This document shows positions 20,838-30,892 of a stretch of DNA of 64,000 bases, one piece after another. The notes beneath the pieces are model-generated. The model saw nothing but the letters and a program-made list of their open reading frames with translations. It had not been told where the DNA came from and did not search any database. The DNA comes from Streptococcus mitis. GTDB lineage: Bacteria > Bacillota > Bacilli > Lactobacillales > Streptococcaceae. Position 1 is the stretch's first letter; every line of letters starts with the position of its first letter. The DNA lies in the NCBI RefSeq assembly GCF_946190375.1, contig NZ_CAMIAF010000001.1, forward strand, positions 1-64,000, written 5' to 3'. The translations under genes and the position numbers were made by a program.

Positions 20838-21280
20838 CCAAACCATTTCTTCCATAAGGATGTTTTGGATGGTTCTTCCTTTTTAACTTCCCAAAGTTTT
20901 GCAAAAGCAAGTCGAAGATCCTTTTCTTCTACTTGAACGGGTGCATTGCTATGGATAACCAGACCGAAGGGAGAAGTAGTATGCTCTTCAGATACTATGG
21001 TGGCTTGACTATCAGTTTCTTTTGCTTCTTTTAAGTAGAAAACTTGCTTGTCAAATTCGATAGTTGGAGAAATCTTCACAAATAGTGGCTCTGCTTTTTC
21101 CTGAAGGTTTTCTAAAATAGATAAAAAGCCTTTTTCTAGCTGAGGGCTATTTGCTGTATCAATATCTGCATATCCAAGAACTCTTTCCTCAAAGGTACCA
21201 AGATAGCGTCTTTGCTCATCTGGATTTAATTTTGGCCCACCATGAGCTTTTTCAAGTAATTGTTTTGATAAATCTGTCAT
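20834..21280 (-). CDS. YueI-family (DUF1694) protein
   Basis: A 148-residue cytosolic protein. The opening [31 protein letters not shown] and the following alpha/beta pattern match the YueI/DUF1694 family, whose function is unknown. The last four bases overlap the end of the convergent glycerate kinase gene. The C-terminal [16 protein letters not shown] is a charged tail. No operon partner is visible on this strand. Confidence 0.85.
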   Translation of the reverse strand: MTDLSKQLLEKAHGGPKLNPDEQRRYLGTFEERVLGYADIDTANSPQLEKGFLSILENLQEKAEPLFVKISPTIEFDKQVFYLKEAKETDSQATIVSEEHTTSPFGLVIHSNAPVQVEEKDLRLAFAKLWEVKKEEPSKTSLWKKWFG

Positions 21281-21376
21281 GAAAACAGTATATCATAAAA
21301 GTTAGAATAAAACAGACAAAAGAAAGCGATTACTTTATAAAGTTAAGGAAAATTTGCACAAAGATAACATTTTTTC

Positions 21377-21405
21377 TTGAAAAAGGAGGGTTTTTAAGGT
21401 ATTAT
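21377..21405 (+). promoter_or_regulatory. eno promoter
   Basis: ttgaaa (21377-21382) and tattat (21400-21405) are spaced 17 bp, 38 bases before the eno start codon. Confidence 0.7.
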
Positions 21406-21440
21406 AGAGGTGTAAAAAATTTAACTCATAAGGAGAGTAA

Positions 21441-22745
<1,305 letters not shown>

Positions 22746-22748
<3 letters not shown>

Positions 22749-22770
22749 AATAGTTCAGTGAACTATTTTA
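22746..22770 (+). terminator. eno terminator
   Basis: A perfect 10-bp stem (taaaatagtt / aactatttta) with loop cagtg overlaps the eno stop codon. Confidence 0.8.
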
Positions 22771-22818
22771 TCCCGAACCTTGAAATTCAAAAGTTCGGCC
22801 GTTGATTTAACAACGTTT

Positions 22819-22854
22819 ATAGCCCCTCGGATTTTATCCGAAGGGCTATTTTTG
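22819..22854 (+). terminator. Second terminator-like hairpin after eno
   Basis: atagcccctcgg and ccgaagggctat pair around attttat and are followed by ttttt. It follows the palindrome at 22800-22815 and precedes the integrase remnant. Confidence 0.7.
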
Positions 22855-22885
22855 TATTTAGGGGGCAAAAAAGGGGCATAACTTT

Positions 22886-23072
22886 TTAAAAAATCTTTTT
22901 CATCACTTTGTCCAGCACATTGACTGCTTCATCTTTCATGTTCTTTGTGATGTGGGTATAGATGGAATTAGTAACTTCAGAATCAGAATGTCCAACCCTA
23001 TCCGTGATTGTTTTTAGAGGAATTTTATTTTCTTATAAAATATTGGCCATCGCAATGTGCTCAATTTGATTT
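22886..23072 (-). pseudogene. Phage-type tyrosine integrase, C-terminal remnant
   Basis: Reading the minus strand gives HIAMANIL, an in-frame TAA stop, then ENKIPLKTITDRVGHSDS followed by EVTNSIYTHITKNMKDEA and a normal stop. This is the C-terminal part of a phage/ICE integrase: the histidine of GHSD and the catalytic tyrosine of SIYTH are recognisable. The N-terminal and core domains are missing. The position downstream of eno matches the place where related genomes carry an integrated element, so this is an excision or deletion scar. Confidence 0.85.
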
Positions 23073-23290
23073 ATTTTTGTGGAATCCTCTTATTTTGAGA
23101 TGAATACCAATTATAAGTAATTTGCATATCTAGGATATTACAAAGAAAGGCAAGCTAGTGGCCACATAAATTTTATTTCATATTCTTTAAAGCTACTTAC
23201 TCTGTTAGCAATTGTATTTGATATGATCAAATAAGATTAATAGTTTATTGAATCCCTTTATTAGTTATCACATAATTTAATTTATGTAAT

Positions 23291-24361
23291 CTATAAACTA
23301 TCCAAGGCATTCTTTTGTTCATCGTTGACGATATGAGTATAGAGGTCAGTGACTTGTGTACTGGCATGTCCTAGCTGGTGACTGACTAAAACTTGTGATT
23401 TAGTTGCATCATAGAGCCTAGTTGCTAGGGTATGGCGCAGTTTATGGGGGGTTACACGAACTTTGAAGTCTTCAGAGTATTTAGCAACCATTTTTTCAAC
23501 GCTGGAAGCGTCAATACGATTGGGAACACCTCGATAAAGAGTTAGAAAGAGTGCAATGTCCGTCTTTTCAGTCTTATAGCGTTGATTTCGAATGGCTAGA
23601 TAATTCTCTAGATAAGGCTTAGCAAAGGCAGCGACATTGACCGAGTCACGTTTACCACCTTTTCGAGTGACATCAATAACCATCATCTTGAGATTGAGAT
23701 CTCTTAGATCCAGATTAACAGCTTCAGATAAGCGAACACCCGATGCCAAGAGAAGGGCAATAATGGCCAAATCACGTTCTTTATTTTTATTAAATGATGA
23801 AAGAGCTCGATTTGAAAGTTGTTGTGGGTACTCTTGGTCGATATAATTTAGAAAACCTTCTGTTTCATCACCTAGAAAGAGCTTTTGTTTGATGTTTTCA
23901 GCTCTGGCAGCAAGTGTCTCTTTCTTTTTCTTGGTTGAAACTTTCTTCATTACATTACGATAGAAATAAGGCTCCCCCTGGTCATTTTCGACTTCTTCGG
24001 TCAGATACTTATATAGACTGGAAAGGGCTGACAAGGTCCGATTGATAGTTGTCTGTGACACGCCTTGTTTGTTTGTATTAGCATTCAGTAAAGGTCGTTC
24101 TCGTAGATATAGGATAAAGGATTCCATATCTTTCTTTGACATATTTTCCAAGACAGATAAAGGAATATCAGACATTTTATCAGCGTTTGAAATACCAGAC
24201 TCCAAAACCCAGCTGAAAAATCGATCGTATTCCTTGAGGTATTCGTACAAGGTTGTAAAACTGTAAGGTACAGCCAGCTTAGATTGATAGTATTCCAAAA
24301 CATACCAGGGCATGATTTGTTTTAGTTTGTCAATTCGTTCCAGTAAAATCTCACGTTTCAT
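23291..24361 (-). CDS. xerS: Tyrosine recombinase XerS
   Basis: A 356-residue recombinase that resolves chromosome dimers at difSL at the division site; streptococci use this single enzyme in place of XerC/XerD. The N-terminal SAM-like core-binding domain spans ~residues 15-110. Catalytic residues lie in ASGVRLSEA (Arg), [11 protein letters not shown] (His-x-x-Arg), LGHAS (His) and DLYTH (Tyr). The length matches XerS, which is longer than XerC/D. The difSL-like site is 53 bases upstream of its start, the usual arrangement. Confidence 0.95.
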   Translation of the reverse strand: MKREILLERIDKLKQIMPWYVLEYYQSKLAVPYSFTTLYEYLKEYDRFFSWVLESGISNADKMSDIPLSVLENMSKKDMESFILYLRERPLLNANTNKQGVSQTTINRTLSALSSLYKYLTEEVENDQGEPYFYRNVMKKVSTKKKKETLAARAENIKQKLFLGDETEGFLNYIDQEYPQQLSNRALSSFNKNKERDLAIIALLLASGVRLSEAVNLDLRDLNLKMMVIDVTRKGGKRDSVNVAAFAKPYLENYLAIRNQRYKTEKTDIALFLTLYRGVPNRIDASSVEKMVAKYSEDFKVRVTPHKLRHTLATRLYDATKSQVLVSHQLGHASTQVTDLYTHIVNDEQKNALDSL

Positions 24362-24413
24362 GTATTTTCTCCATAAATAAGTCTATAAGTAGTATAGCAT
24401 AGGTTTATATATT

Positions 24414-24444
24414 TTTCAAGAAAATTATAGTTTTTCGGAAAGAT
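24414..24444 (+). other. difSL chromosome dimer resolution site
   Basis: The 31 bases here, read on the minus strand, match the known streptococcal difSL sequence with one visible difference at its first arm (atctttccgaaaaac then tataattttcttgaaa). Its position directly upstream of xerS is the standard one. It marks the replication terminus region, in agreement with the switch in prevailing gene direction around it. Confidence 0.88.
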
Positions 24445-24523
24445 GTTATAGGAGTTTTTTTAAAGTGATAAAAAGACTTAGACCGAAGATATAACTAAAA
24501 ATTTTTTTCGTTCAAAATTGTCT

Positions 24524-24632
24524 AAAATGTACATTATGTATCTAAGCTTCTAAATCAAAAAATGTACTTTATCCAATCTTAAAATAAAGTACATTTAGAT
24601 TATAAAGTACATTTTTAAAAGAGTGTACATTA
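24524..24632. repeat. Array of GTAC-centred 11-mers
   Basis: Five related motifs lie within 110 bp: aaatgtacatt (24525-24535), aatgtacttt (24561-24570), aaagtacattt (24586-24596), aaagtacattt (24604-24614) and tgtacatta (24624-24632). They share the core GTAC in both orientations. A hairpin (ccttga / tcaagg, 24634-24660) follows. No gene of known function uses this stretch as its promoter. Confidence 0.6.
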
Positions 24633-24928
24633 CCCCTTGAACTCAGTCGTATCAAGGGTTTATCCACTGTCTAGGTAAAAGTACAAAAATTTCCAGTTTT
24701 CGGATCTAAATCTTTGGAATTACATTGTGAATCATTATCTAGTGCTTTTTCTAGTTTCCAAATACTAAACCAGAATGAAATAGTCAACAGAATAAGGAAA
24801 ATGATAAAGAACTCACCCACTAAACTTCTGTTAATACTACACAACCGAAGAGCTATATGAAGAGATATATATAGTCTTATTTTTTCCAAAGTTCAATTAT
24901 TTGTATGTGAAATGTTTTATCAGTAAAA

Positions 24929-24951
24929 AAGAGGGGAAGTCCCCCTCTCAA
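24929..24951 (-). terminator. metK terminator
   Basis: On the minus strand gagagggg and cccctctt pair around gactt and run into tttttt, just after the metK stop codon. Confidence 0.7.
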
Positions 24952-24955
24952 GATT

Positions 24956-26146
24956 TTATTTGACTGCTTCTTTCAAAGCATCTACCTTGTCCAAGCGTTC
25001 CCATGGAAGGTCAATATCTGTACGTCCCATGTGTCCATAAGCCGCTGTTTGACGGTAAATCGGGCGCTTGAGGTCCAGCATTTGGATAATTCCTGCAGGG
25101 CGAAGGTCAAAGATTTGACGGGCTGCTTTTTCAAGCTTGCTTTCGGCTACTGTTCCTGTACCAAAGGTATCGATACGAACAGAGACAGGCTGCGCAACGC
25201 CGATGGCATAGGCCAATTGCACTTCTGCCTTCTTAGCCAGACCTGCTGCAACAATATTCTTAGCAATATAACGAGCCGCATATGAAGCGGAACGGTCAAC
25301 CTTAGTCGCATCCTTACCAGAGAAGGCACCACCACCGTGACGAGAGTAGCCACCATACGTATCTACGATAATCTTACGACCAGTCAAACCTGAGTCTCCT
25401 TGAGGTCCACCGATTACAAAACGACCAGTCGGATTGATGAAGAATTTTGTTTGCTCATCCAAGTAAGAGGCTGGAATAACCTCTTTGATAATCTTATTAA
25501 TGACATCATTGTGAATTTGTTCGTTGCTGACTTCTGGATCGTGCTGAGTTGAAATAACAACTGTGTCCACACGTACTGGACGGTCATTTTCATCATACTC
25601 TACCGTAACTTGTGATTTTGCATCTGGGCGAAGATAACTGATTTCACCAGACTTACGAAGTTCTGCCAAACGACGAACCAATTTATGACTGAGTGAAATT
25701 GGTAAAGGCATGAGCTCTTCTGTTTCATCCACTGCAAATCCAAACATGAGCCCTTGGTCTCCAGCACCAATCAAGTCAAGTGGGTCTTGATCAGCATTTC
25801 CACGGACCTCCAAGGCTTCGTTAACACCTTGGGCGATATCCGGTGACTGCTCAACAAGTGACGGATGGACTCCCACTGTCTCAGCAGAAAATCCATATTC
25901 TGTATTGGTATACCCAATCTCTGCAATGGTATCACGAACCACACGGTTAATATCCACATAGGCATTTGTAGAAATTTCACCAAAAACATGGACAGAACCA
26001 GTATATACAGCTGTCTCAGCAGCAACATGCGCCTCTGGATCCTTTGCTAAAATAGCATCCAAGATAGCATCTGAAATTTGGTCTGCAATCTTATCTGGAT
26101 GCCCCTCAGATACAGATTCAGACGTGAATAATTTACGTTCTGACAT
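24956..26146 (-). CDS. metK: S-adenosylmethionine synthetase
   Basis: A 396-residue enzyme making SAM from methionine and ATP. Motifs include [17 protein letters not shown] near the N-terminus, [12 protein letters not shown] (~residue 117) and the P-loop-like [16 protein letters not shown] (~residue 265). The length and motifs are standard. The leader carries a candidate SMK-box riboswitch whose pairing covers the ribosome site, so the product SAM probably represses its own translation. Confidence 0.97.
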   Translation of the reverse strand: MSERKLFTSESVSEGHPDKIADQISDAILDAILAKDPEAHVAAETAVYTGSVHVFGEISTNAYVDINRVVRDTIAEIGYTNTEYGFSAETVGVHPSLVEQSPDIAQGVNEALEVRGNADQDPLDLIGAGDQGLMFGFAVDETEELMPLPISLSHKLVRRLAELRKSGEISYLRPDAKSQVTVEYDENDRPVRVDTVVISTQHDPEVSNEQIHNDVINKIIKEVIPASYLDEQTKFFINPTGRFVIGGPQGDSGLTGRKIIVDTYGGYSRHGGGAFSGKDATKVDRSASYAARYIAKNIVAAGLAKKAEVQLAYAIGVAQPVSVRIDTFGTGTVAESKLEKAARQIFDLRPAGIIQMLDLKRPIYRQTAAYGHMGRTDIDLPWERLDKVDALKEAVK

Positions 26147-26152
26147 AAAAAT

Positions 26153-26404
26153 GTCCCCCCTTAAAAATAGTGTTATAGAGTTACAAAGTACTGATAGGTA
26201 TTTCTGTTATCAAAGAGTTACGACGCGAAAGAAATAAAAACAACACTTTTTTATTTCTGAAGCTAGTAAGGCGCATAGGGTGGCCGCCCTATAGCGGCAA
26301 CCGTAGAATGACGAACGACTTTGGAGCTGTCATTCTTTGCGAATTGCAAAGTACTGATAGGAAAACTCTTAGTGATAAATACCTACCATCTTATCGGGAC
26401 TATA
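26153..26404 (-). promoter_or_regulatory. Candidate SMK-box (SAM-III) riboswitch of metK
   Basis: On the minus strand the leader opens with gtcccgataagatgg (P1 5' strand gtccc, 26396-26400) and ends with ggggggac (26153-26160), which is also the ribosome site of metK. P2 can form between ggtaggtattt (26377-26387) and aaatacctatc (26193-26203). The ttgtaac block before the last strand also fits the SMK core. Pairing of the Shine-Dalgarno with P1 is the hallmark of this class, known for metK of lactic acid bacteria. About 170 nt of extra sequence lie inside, including a repeat of the P2 3' strand. Confidence 0.72.
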
Positions 26405-26414
26405 TAACTTTACC

Positions 26415-26443
26415 ATTATACCATTTTTAAGCGCAATTTGCAG
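26415..26443 (-). promoter_or_regulatory. metK promoter
   Basis: On the minus strand an extended -10 tggtataat (hexamer 26415-26420) lies 17 bp after ctgcaa (26438-26443), a weak -35. It is placed immediately upstream of the riboswitch. Confidence 0.65.
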
Positions 26444-26451
26444 TCTATATA

Positions 26452-26662
26452 CTCAATAAAAATCAAAGGGTAAATTCCCAAACTAACTTCCACCATAAAA
26501 ATCCGTTTTAGACTAATTTTCACTTCGGTTAGGCAAGTGGAAGTTACTTTGAGAAGTTAGCATAAAAATCAAAGAAAAGCTTTTTGATTGTATATAAAAC
26601 TAACTAAATTAGTAACATATACCTAATACAAGATGACGCTAACTTGTTTTGAAGAGTATTAA
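26452..26662. repeat. Degenerate BOX-like intergenic repeat
   Basis: The left end tatactcaataaaaatcaaa resembles the end of a BOX boxC module, and the right end ttttgaagagtatt resembles boxA, but the middle does not match. It may be a decayed BOX. No gene is visible in 26450-26860; the region also holds the 13-bp inverted repeat attttcaaactat / atagtttgaaaat around 26731-26773. Confidence 0.35.
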
Positions 26663-26863
26663 TGTACTGTTTCAATTTCTACTAATCTATTTTCAATAGG
26701 TGTTTAACAACCTTAATATTATGCGTACTATTATTTTCAAACTATCGTTGTCCTGAACAATAGTTTGAAAATGAAAAGGGACTTTATTCTTTTTGTAACC
26801 TTACTGTAATAATTATCCGATTAAAAAATGATAAAATAGGTATGTACAGTTAAGGAGAGAATA

Positions 26864-27151
26864 ATGCCTGTAAGAAAATTACAATCCTATGAGGTAGACT
26901 ATCAAGAAGAATTAAATCATCAGAATCCTCGCTATCAAGATTATACACCTGAAGCACAATCTAATGCCAATCTCAAGGAAATCCTATTTTTTGTTAATAT
27001 TGCTGTTTTTTGTATCTGTATTGCTATCTTTAGTTTTATCTTTTTAGCATTAAAATTATCAACTGCTCTTGCATTTGTCGCAGCAATCGGATTTAGCTTA
27101 CTTGTTTTAAAAGTCCAACGCTCTATTATCAAACGAAAATTTAGAAGATAA
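26864..27151 (+). CDS. Small membrane protein, DUF3270 type
   Basis: A 95-residue protein with a charged N-terminus (about 40 residues) and two adjacent hydrophobic segments (residues ~43-65 and ~67-84), ending in a basic tail (IIKRKFRR). It matches the streptococcal DUF3270 family, of unknown function. The ribosome site aaggagag is good. It stands alone and is followed by a very strong terminator. Confidence 0.8.
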   Translation: MPVRKLQSYEVDYQEELNHQNPRYQDYTPEAQSNANLKEILFFVNIAVFCICIAIFSFIFLALKLSTALAFVAAIGFSLLVLKVQRSIIKRKFRR

Positions 27152-27195
27152 ATCATACTCCACGTCTAATCAAGTTGATTTGTGAAAAATTAAGG

Positions 27196-27254
27196 AAAAC
27201 AGAGGATTTAAGATGAAAAATGTGTTATTCATCTTAAATCCTCTGTTTTTTTGA
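27196..27254 (+). terminator. Strong terminator
   Basis: aaaacagaggatttaaga and tcttaaatcctctgtttt form a stem of about 22 bp in all, followed by seven T; it can work in both directions. Confidence 0.88.
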
Positions 27255-27350
27255 CCAGCTTGCTAAATATAATTATTTGCTTAATTGAATAACGTGTAAC
27301 CTTTTCTAATATATGCTATAATAATACCAAAAGATAAAGAAGGAAGACCT

Positions 27351-28160
27351 ATGATTAAACTACTAGCCTTGGATATGGACGGAACCCTCCTCAATGAAGC
27401 CAAGGAAATCCCACAAGCTCACATTACTGCTATTCACAAAGCCATTGAAAAAGGTGTCAAACTGGTTCTCTGTACGGGTCGCCCGCTTTTCGGTGTCCTC
27501 CCCTACTATCAAAAACTGGGACTTGATCTTCAGAATGAGTATGTGATTGTTAACAACGGTTGCTCAACTCACCAGACAAGTGATTGGAGTCTGGTTGATT
27601 GGCAAGAACTCAGTCCAGCTGACATCGAATACCTCTATGATCTAGCTGAAAAAAGCGATGTTCAGTTGACTCTTTTTGATGAGGAGCATTATTTTGTCCT
27701 CGGTGGTAAGCCTAATGAAATCATTGAAAATGATGCTAAGCTAGTCTTTTCAGACCTGACTGAAATTTCTCTTGAGGAAGCGACTAGTGGCAAGTATCGC
27801 ATGTTCCAAGGTATGTTTTTGGGGACAGAGAGCCAAACAGACGATTTTGAGAAGCGTTTTGCTGAAGAGCTTTGCCAACGTTTTAGTGGAGTTCGTTCGC
27901 AGCCTGTTATTTATGAAGCCATGCCACTTGGAACGACAAAGGCTACTGCTCTTTCACGACTGGCAGAGATTCTGAAGATTGAGCCATCAGAAATCATGGC
28001 CATGGGCGATGCCAATAACGATATCGAAATGCTCCAGTTTGCAGGACTTGGCATTGCAATGGGAAATGCCAGCGATTATGTCAAATCTCTCGCGGATGCA
28101 GTTACAGCCAGCAACGAAGAAGACGGCGTTGCGCGTGCCATTGAGAAATATATTTTATAA
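27351..28160 (+). CDS. Cof-type HAD-IIB sugar phosphatase
   Basis: A 269-residue HAD hydrolase of the Cof/YidA subfamily. Motif I is LDMDGTLL (residues 7-14), motif II is CTGRP, and motif IV is MGDANNDIEML with the C2B cap in between. Family members dephosphorylate sugar phosphates with broad range; the exact substrate is not predictable. The ribosome site (gaaggaag) and a promoter-like tataat are visible upstream. Confidence 0.88.
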   Translation: MIKLLALDMDGTLLNEAKEIPQAHITAIHKAIEKGVKLVLCTGRPLFGVLPYYQKLGLDLQNEYVIVNNGCSTHQTSDWSLVDWQELSPADIEYLYDLAEKSDVQLTLFDEEHYFVLGGKPNEIIENDAKLVFSDLTEISLEEATSGKYRMFQGMFLGTESQTDDFEKRFAEELCQRFSGVRSQPVIYEAMPLGTTKATALSRLAEILKIEPSEIMAMGDANNDIEMLQFAGLGIAMGNASDYVKSLADAVTASNEEDGVARAIEKYIL

Positions 28161-28164
28161 TTAA

Positions 28165-28195
28165 GAAGCCCAGTTCATATCAACTGGGTTTTGAT
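28165..28195 (+). terminator. Terminator after the HAD gene
   Basis: cccagtt and aactggg pair around catatc and are followed by ttttgat. Confidence 0.7.
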
Positions 28196-28301
28196 ATTTA
28201 AGAATTCCTAAAACTTTAGAAACTCTTTAGAAATGCTTGAGCTTTCTTTGATTTCTATGCTTTATACTAAAATTATCAAAATAAATCAAAAGGAGAGAAT
28301 C

Positions 28302-29210
28302 ATGAAAACAGTACTTGACATTCATGGATTGTCCAAAAACTTCGACAAACAAGCTATCCTTCAGGATCTTCATCTAACGATAAGAGAGGGAGATATTTAT
28401 GGGCTTATCGGGAAAAACGGAGCTGGGAAAACCACATTGATAAAAATCATTACGCAACTACTGTTTGCAGATAAAGGGACTGTTTCCCTCTTCTCTAGCC
28501 AAACGGAAAATGAGTGGACCAAGGCTCTATCTCGAGTAGGTTCAGTGATCGAATCGCCTGTAGCTCATAATCACTTAACAGCCTACCAAAATCTGAAATA
28601 TTACTGTATGATTCGTCATATTCCAAATGCTGATATAGTTATTCGAGAAACCCTGGACTATGTAGGTTTGGCAGATACAGGTAAGAAAGTCTTTCGTGAT
28701 TTCTCGCTAGGAATGAAACAAAGACTTGGTATCGCCATTGCCCTTCTATCCAAACCTGACTTCCTGATCTTAGATGAACCTATCAACGGTCTCGACCCAA
28801 TCGGTATCAAAGAATTTCGACTCATGATTCAACGGCTCAATCAAGAAAAAGGGATCATCATTCTCATCTCTAGCCATATCTTGTCAGAACTCTACCTCGT
28901 AGCCAATCGTTTTGGTATTTTAGATCAAGGTAAGATTATCCGTGAAATCAGTAAAGCTGAATTTGAAACACTAAGTGAGGATTATATTGTCCTTAAGACA
29001 GCTGATCAAGAGAAAGCTTGTCAAGTATTGAAAGAACAAATCCAGCTCCAGTTCAAGGTTGTTAATCCTGAAAACGAAATTCACATCTTTGGTCAGGAAC
29101 AAGATGTCAAACAGATTCTCAAGGAATTAACCTTGGCAGATGTTGACATTGACGAGATTTACTATGCCCGTCAAAACCTAGAAGAATACTTCACTCAATT
29201 GGTCCAATAG
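28302..29210 (+). CDS. ABC transporter ATP-binding protein
   Basis: A 302-residue single ABC domain protein. Walker A is GKNGAGKTT, the signature is FSLGMKQRLGIA and Walker B is LILDEPINGLDP; the C-terminal ~90 residues form the extension seen in BcrA/LanF-type exporters (bacitracin, lantibiotic self-protection). The start at 28302 has the strong ribosome site aaaggagag; the upstream ATG at 28233 would add an unrelated leader. It is followed 10 bases later by a six-helix permease, forming one exporter. Confidence 0.9.
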   Translation: MKTVLDIHGLSKNFDKQAILQDLHLTIREGDIYGLIGKNGAGKTTLIKIITQLLFADKGTVSLFSSQTENEWTKALSRVGSVIESPVAHNHLTAYQNLKYYCMIRHIPNADIVIRETLDYVGLADTGKKVFRDFSLGMKQRLGIAIALLSKPDFLILDEPINGLDPIGIKEFRLMIQRLNQEKGIIILISSHILSELYLVANRFGILDQGKIIREISKAEFETLSEDYIVLKTADQEKACQVLKEQIQLQFKVVNPENEIHIFGQEQDVKQILKELTLADVDIDEIYYARQNLEEYFTQLVQ

Positions 29211-29220
29211 GAGGAAAATC

Positions 29221-29973
29221 ATGATACATACCATTCAAGCAGACCTTTACCGTCTTTTCCGCTCCAAAGGATTCTGGATTACAGAATTCATTCTCTTTGT
29301 CCTCTTGCTACTGGGTGCCACTATCGGGGCTACAGGCCATCTGATGGCAATCCAGACAGAAGAACCAGAAATTCCAACCCATGGTTGGGACGGTATTCAA
29401 GCTCTTATCAATGCGTCTAGCAATGATTCAAACCTTGTTTTTCTCTGCATTATTCTAACATGTTTAGTTCTTGGGGTCGATCTAATCGGCAAGCTTTATA
29501 AAAATAGTTTGACAGTTGGCGTTTCTCGTACAGAGTTTTTCTTCGCTAAATCCTTTGTTCTAGCAAGTATCGCTCTCTTACAACTCATCGCCAGCCTTGT
29601 GATTGCTTTTGTTCCCTCAACTCTACTAAACGGACTTGGTACGATGCCTGATGGTTTTATTGCCAATCTCCTCTTAATGATTTTCCTTCAATTTCTCTGC
29701 CTTCTCGCTTGGCTTTCGATTATTTCCTTTATTCTCTACCTGACTCATTCTTATCTTGCCGTATTTATTGGTTATCTGATTAGCTCTATCATCCTTTCTA
29801 TGCCAATGATCATTTTTCCAAATATCAAATTTTTACCATATTTGTCCTTGCATTTTTCCTATGCTATGACTGCTAATAGTGAATCCATTTTCTATACCCT
29901 TATAGTTACCTTAGCTGTTATTGTAATCTTTAATCTAAGTGGACTGGCAGTTTTCAAAAAGAAAAGCCTATAA
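29221..29973 (+). CDS. ABC-2 type permease
   Basis: A 250-residue membrane protein with about six hydrophobic helices (near residues 19-40, 75-95, 110-132, 150-175, 180-200 and 225-243) and a polar loop after helix 1, as in permeases of BcrB/LanE-G type. It pairs with the ATPase just upstream. The two-component system on the opposite strand ends 41 bases away, convergent, and could be its regulator, though that is only suggested by position. Confidence 0.85.
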   Translation: MIHTIQADLYRLFRSKGFWITEFILFVLLLLGATIGATGHLMAIQTEEPEIPTHGWDGIQALINASSNDSNLVFLCIILTCLVLGVDLIGKLYKNSLTVGVSRTEFFFAKSFVLASIALLQLIASLVIAFVPSTLLNGLGTMPDGFIANLLLMIFLQFLCLLAWLSIISFILYLTHSYLAVFIGYLISSIILSMPMIIFPNIKFLPYLSLHFSYAMTANSESIFYTLIVTLAVIVIFNLSGLAVFKKKSL

Positions 29974-29975
29974 AA

Positions 29976-30012
29976 AATGACCTCCTCTAGCCTACAGAGG
30001 AGGTTTCTTTTC
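29976..30012. terminator. Shared bidirectional terminator
   Basis: cctcctct and agaggagg pair around agcctac between the convergent permease and histidine kinase genes, with T-rich flanks. Confidence 0.8.
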
Positions 30013-30013
30013 G

Positions 30014-30892
30014 TTAAAAATAAATGAAAACCGATAACCACTGCCCATCTGTGCTTAGTTTCATCTCTGCACCGAGAAGATGACATAATTCCTCAGTGAT
30101 ATAAAGGCCTAAACCAGAGGATTCTTCCGTGTCTGATAGATTTTCAGAATAAAAACGGTTACTGAGATTTTCTATTTTTTTGATGGGCTGTTTAACAAGG
30201 TTTGCAATCTCTAAAACAGGCTGTTCCCTTTCCTTTCTCAAAGATAGCCGCGCTTCTTCCTTGCCATGTTTGAGGACATTTCCGAGCAAATTTTGTAAAA
30301 TTCGATCCAGCAAGTCTTCATCAGTCCTCGTTTTTAAACCAGCTTCAACCTTAAAATCAAGCGTGATATTTGCCGCCTGAAAAACATCATAATAAGCCAA
30401 AGTTTTTTTGGTAATAAAAGCGGAAAGATCCACTTCTTCCAGTTTCGGTTTGACAGCTCCTTCCATCAAACGACGATATTCTAGGAGAGCCTCCAAACGT
30501 TTGGAAACTAAATCAAGATGCTGGGCGATTTTTTGTAAGGTTTCTGCTTGCTTTTCAGGAGACTTTATCAATTGTTGGGTGTAACCTGAAGCGATAGTCA
30601 AAGGTGTCCGAATATCATGAGCGATATTGCTGATGGCCATATCCAGAGTTTGCTTTTCCCTTTTCATCACCAATCGAGATTGTTCCACTTCCTGAAATAG
30701 ATTTTCAATTTGCTGGTAGAGATGTAGAAAATGTTTGGAAAAAATGCTGACTCCGACTCTTTTCATACTACCCGTGAGAATCTTGTCTTCAATTTGTTGA
30801 CTCAAGTTTTTAAGTGCTATATGGTAGCGAATCAATGTAATCGATAAAATAATTAGGAGTACCAGTAGGATAAAAATTATCATGTAGGTCAT
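30014..30892 (-). CDS. Sensor histidine kinase
   Basis: A 292-residue kinase with one N-terminal membrane helix (residues ~2-23) and no large extracellular domain, so it probably senses signals within the membrane or through a partner. The H-box is ISNIAHDIRTPLTIA, the N-box is LQNLLGNVLKHG and the G-box is SGLGLYITEELC. It overlaps the response regulator gene by 4 bases. The small sensor type is typical of systems that control or work with ABC exporters. Confidence 0.9.
   Translation of the reverse strand: MTYMIIFILLVLLIILSITLIRYHIALKNLSQQIEDKILTGSMKRVGVSIFSKHFLHLYQQIENLFQEVEQSRLVMKREKQTLDMAISNIAHDIRTPLTIASGYTQQLIKSPEKQAETLQKIAQHLDLVSKRLEALLEYRRLMEGAVKPKLEEVDLSAFITKKTLAYYDVFQAANITLDFKVEAGLKTRTDEDLLDRILQNLLGNVLKHGKEEARLSLRKEREQPVLEIANLVKQPIKKIENLSNRFYSENLSDTEESSGLGLYITEELCHLLGAEMKLSTDGQWLSVFIYF

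Noticed and set aside
24671-24889. A 72-codon minus-strand frame with a hydrophobic stretch
   Set aside because: It needs a TTG start with no ribosome site, the only alternative GTG has a poor site, and no homologue is recognised; composition is like the non-coding surroundings.
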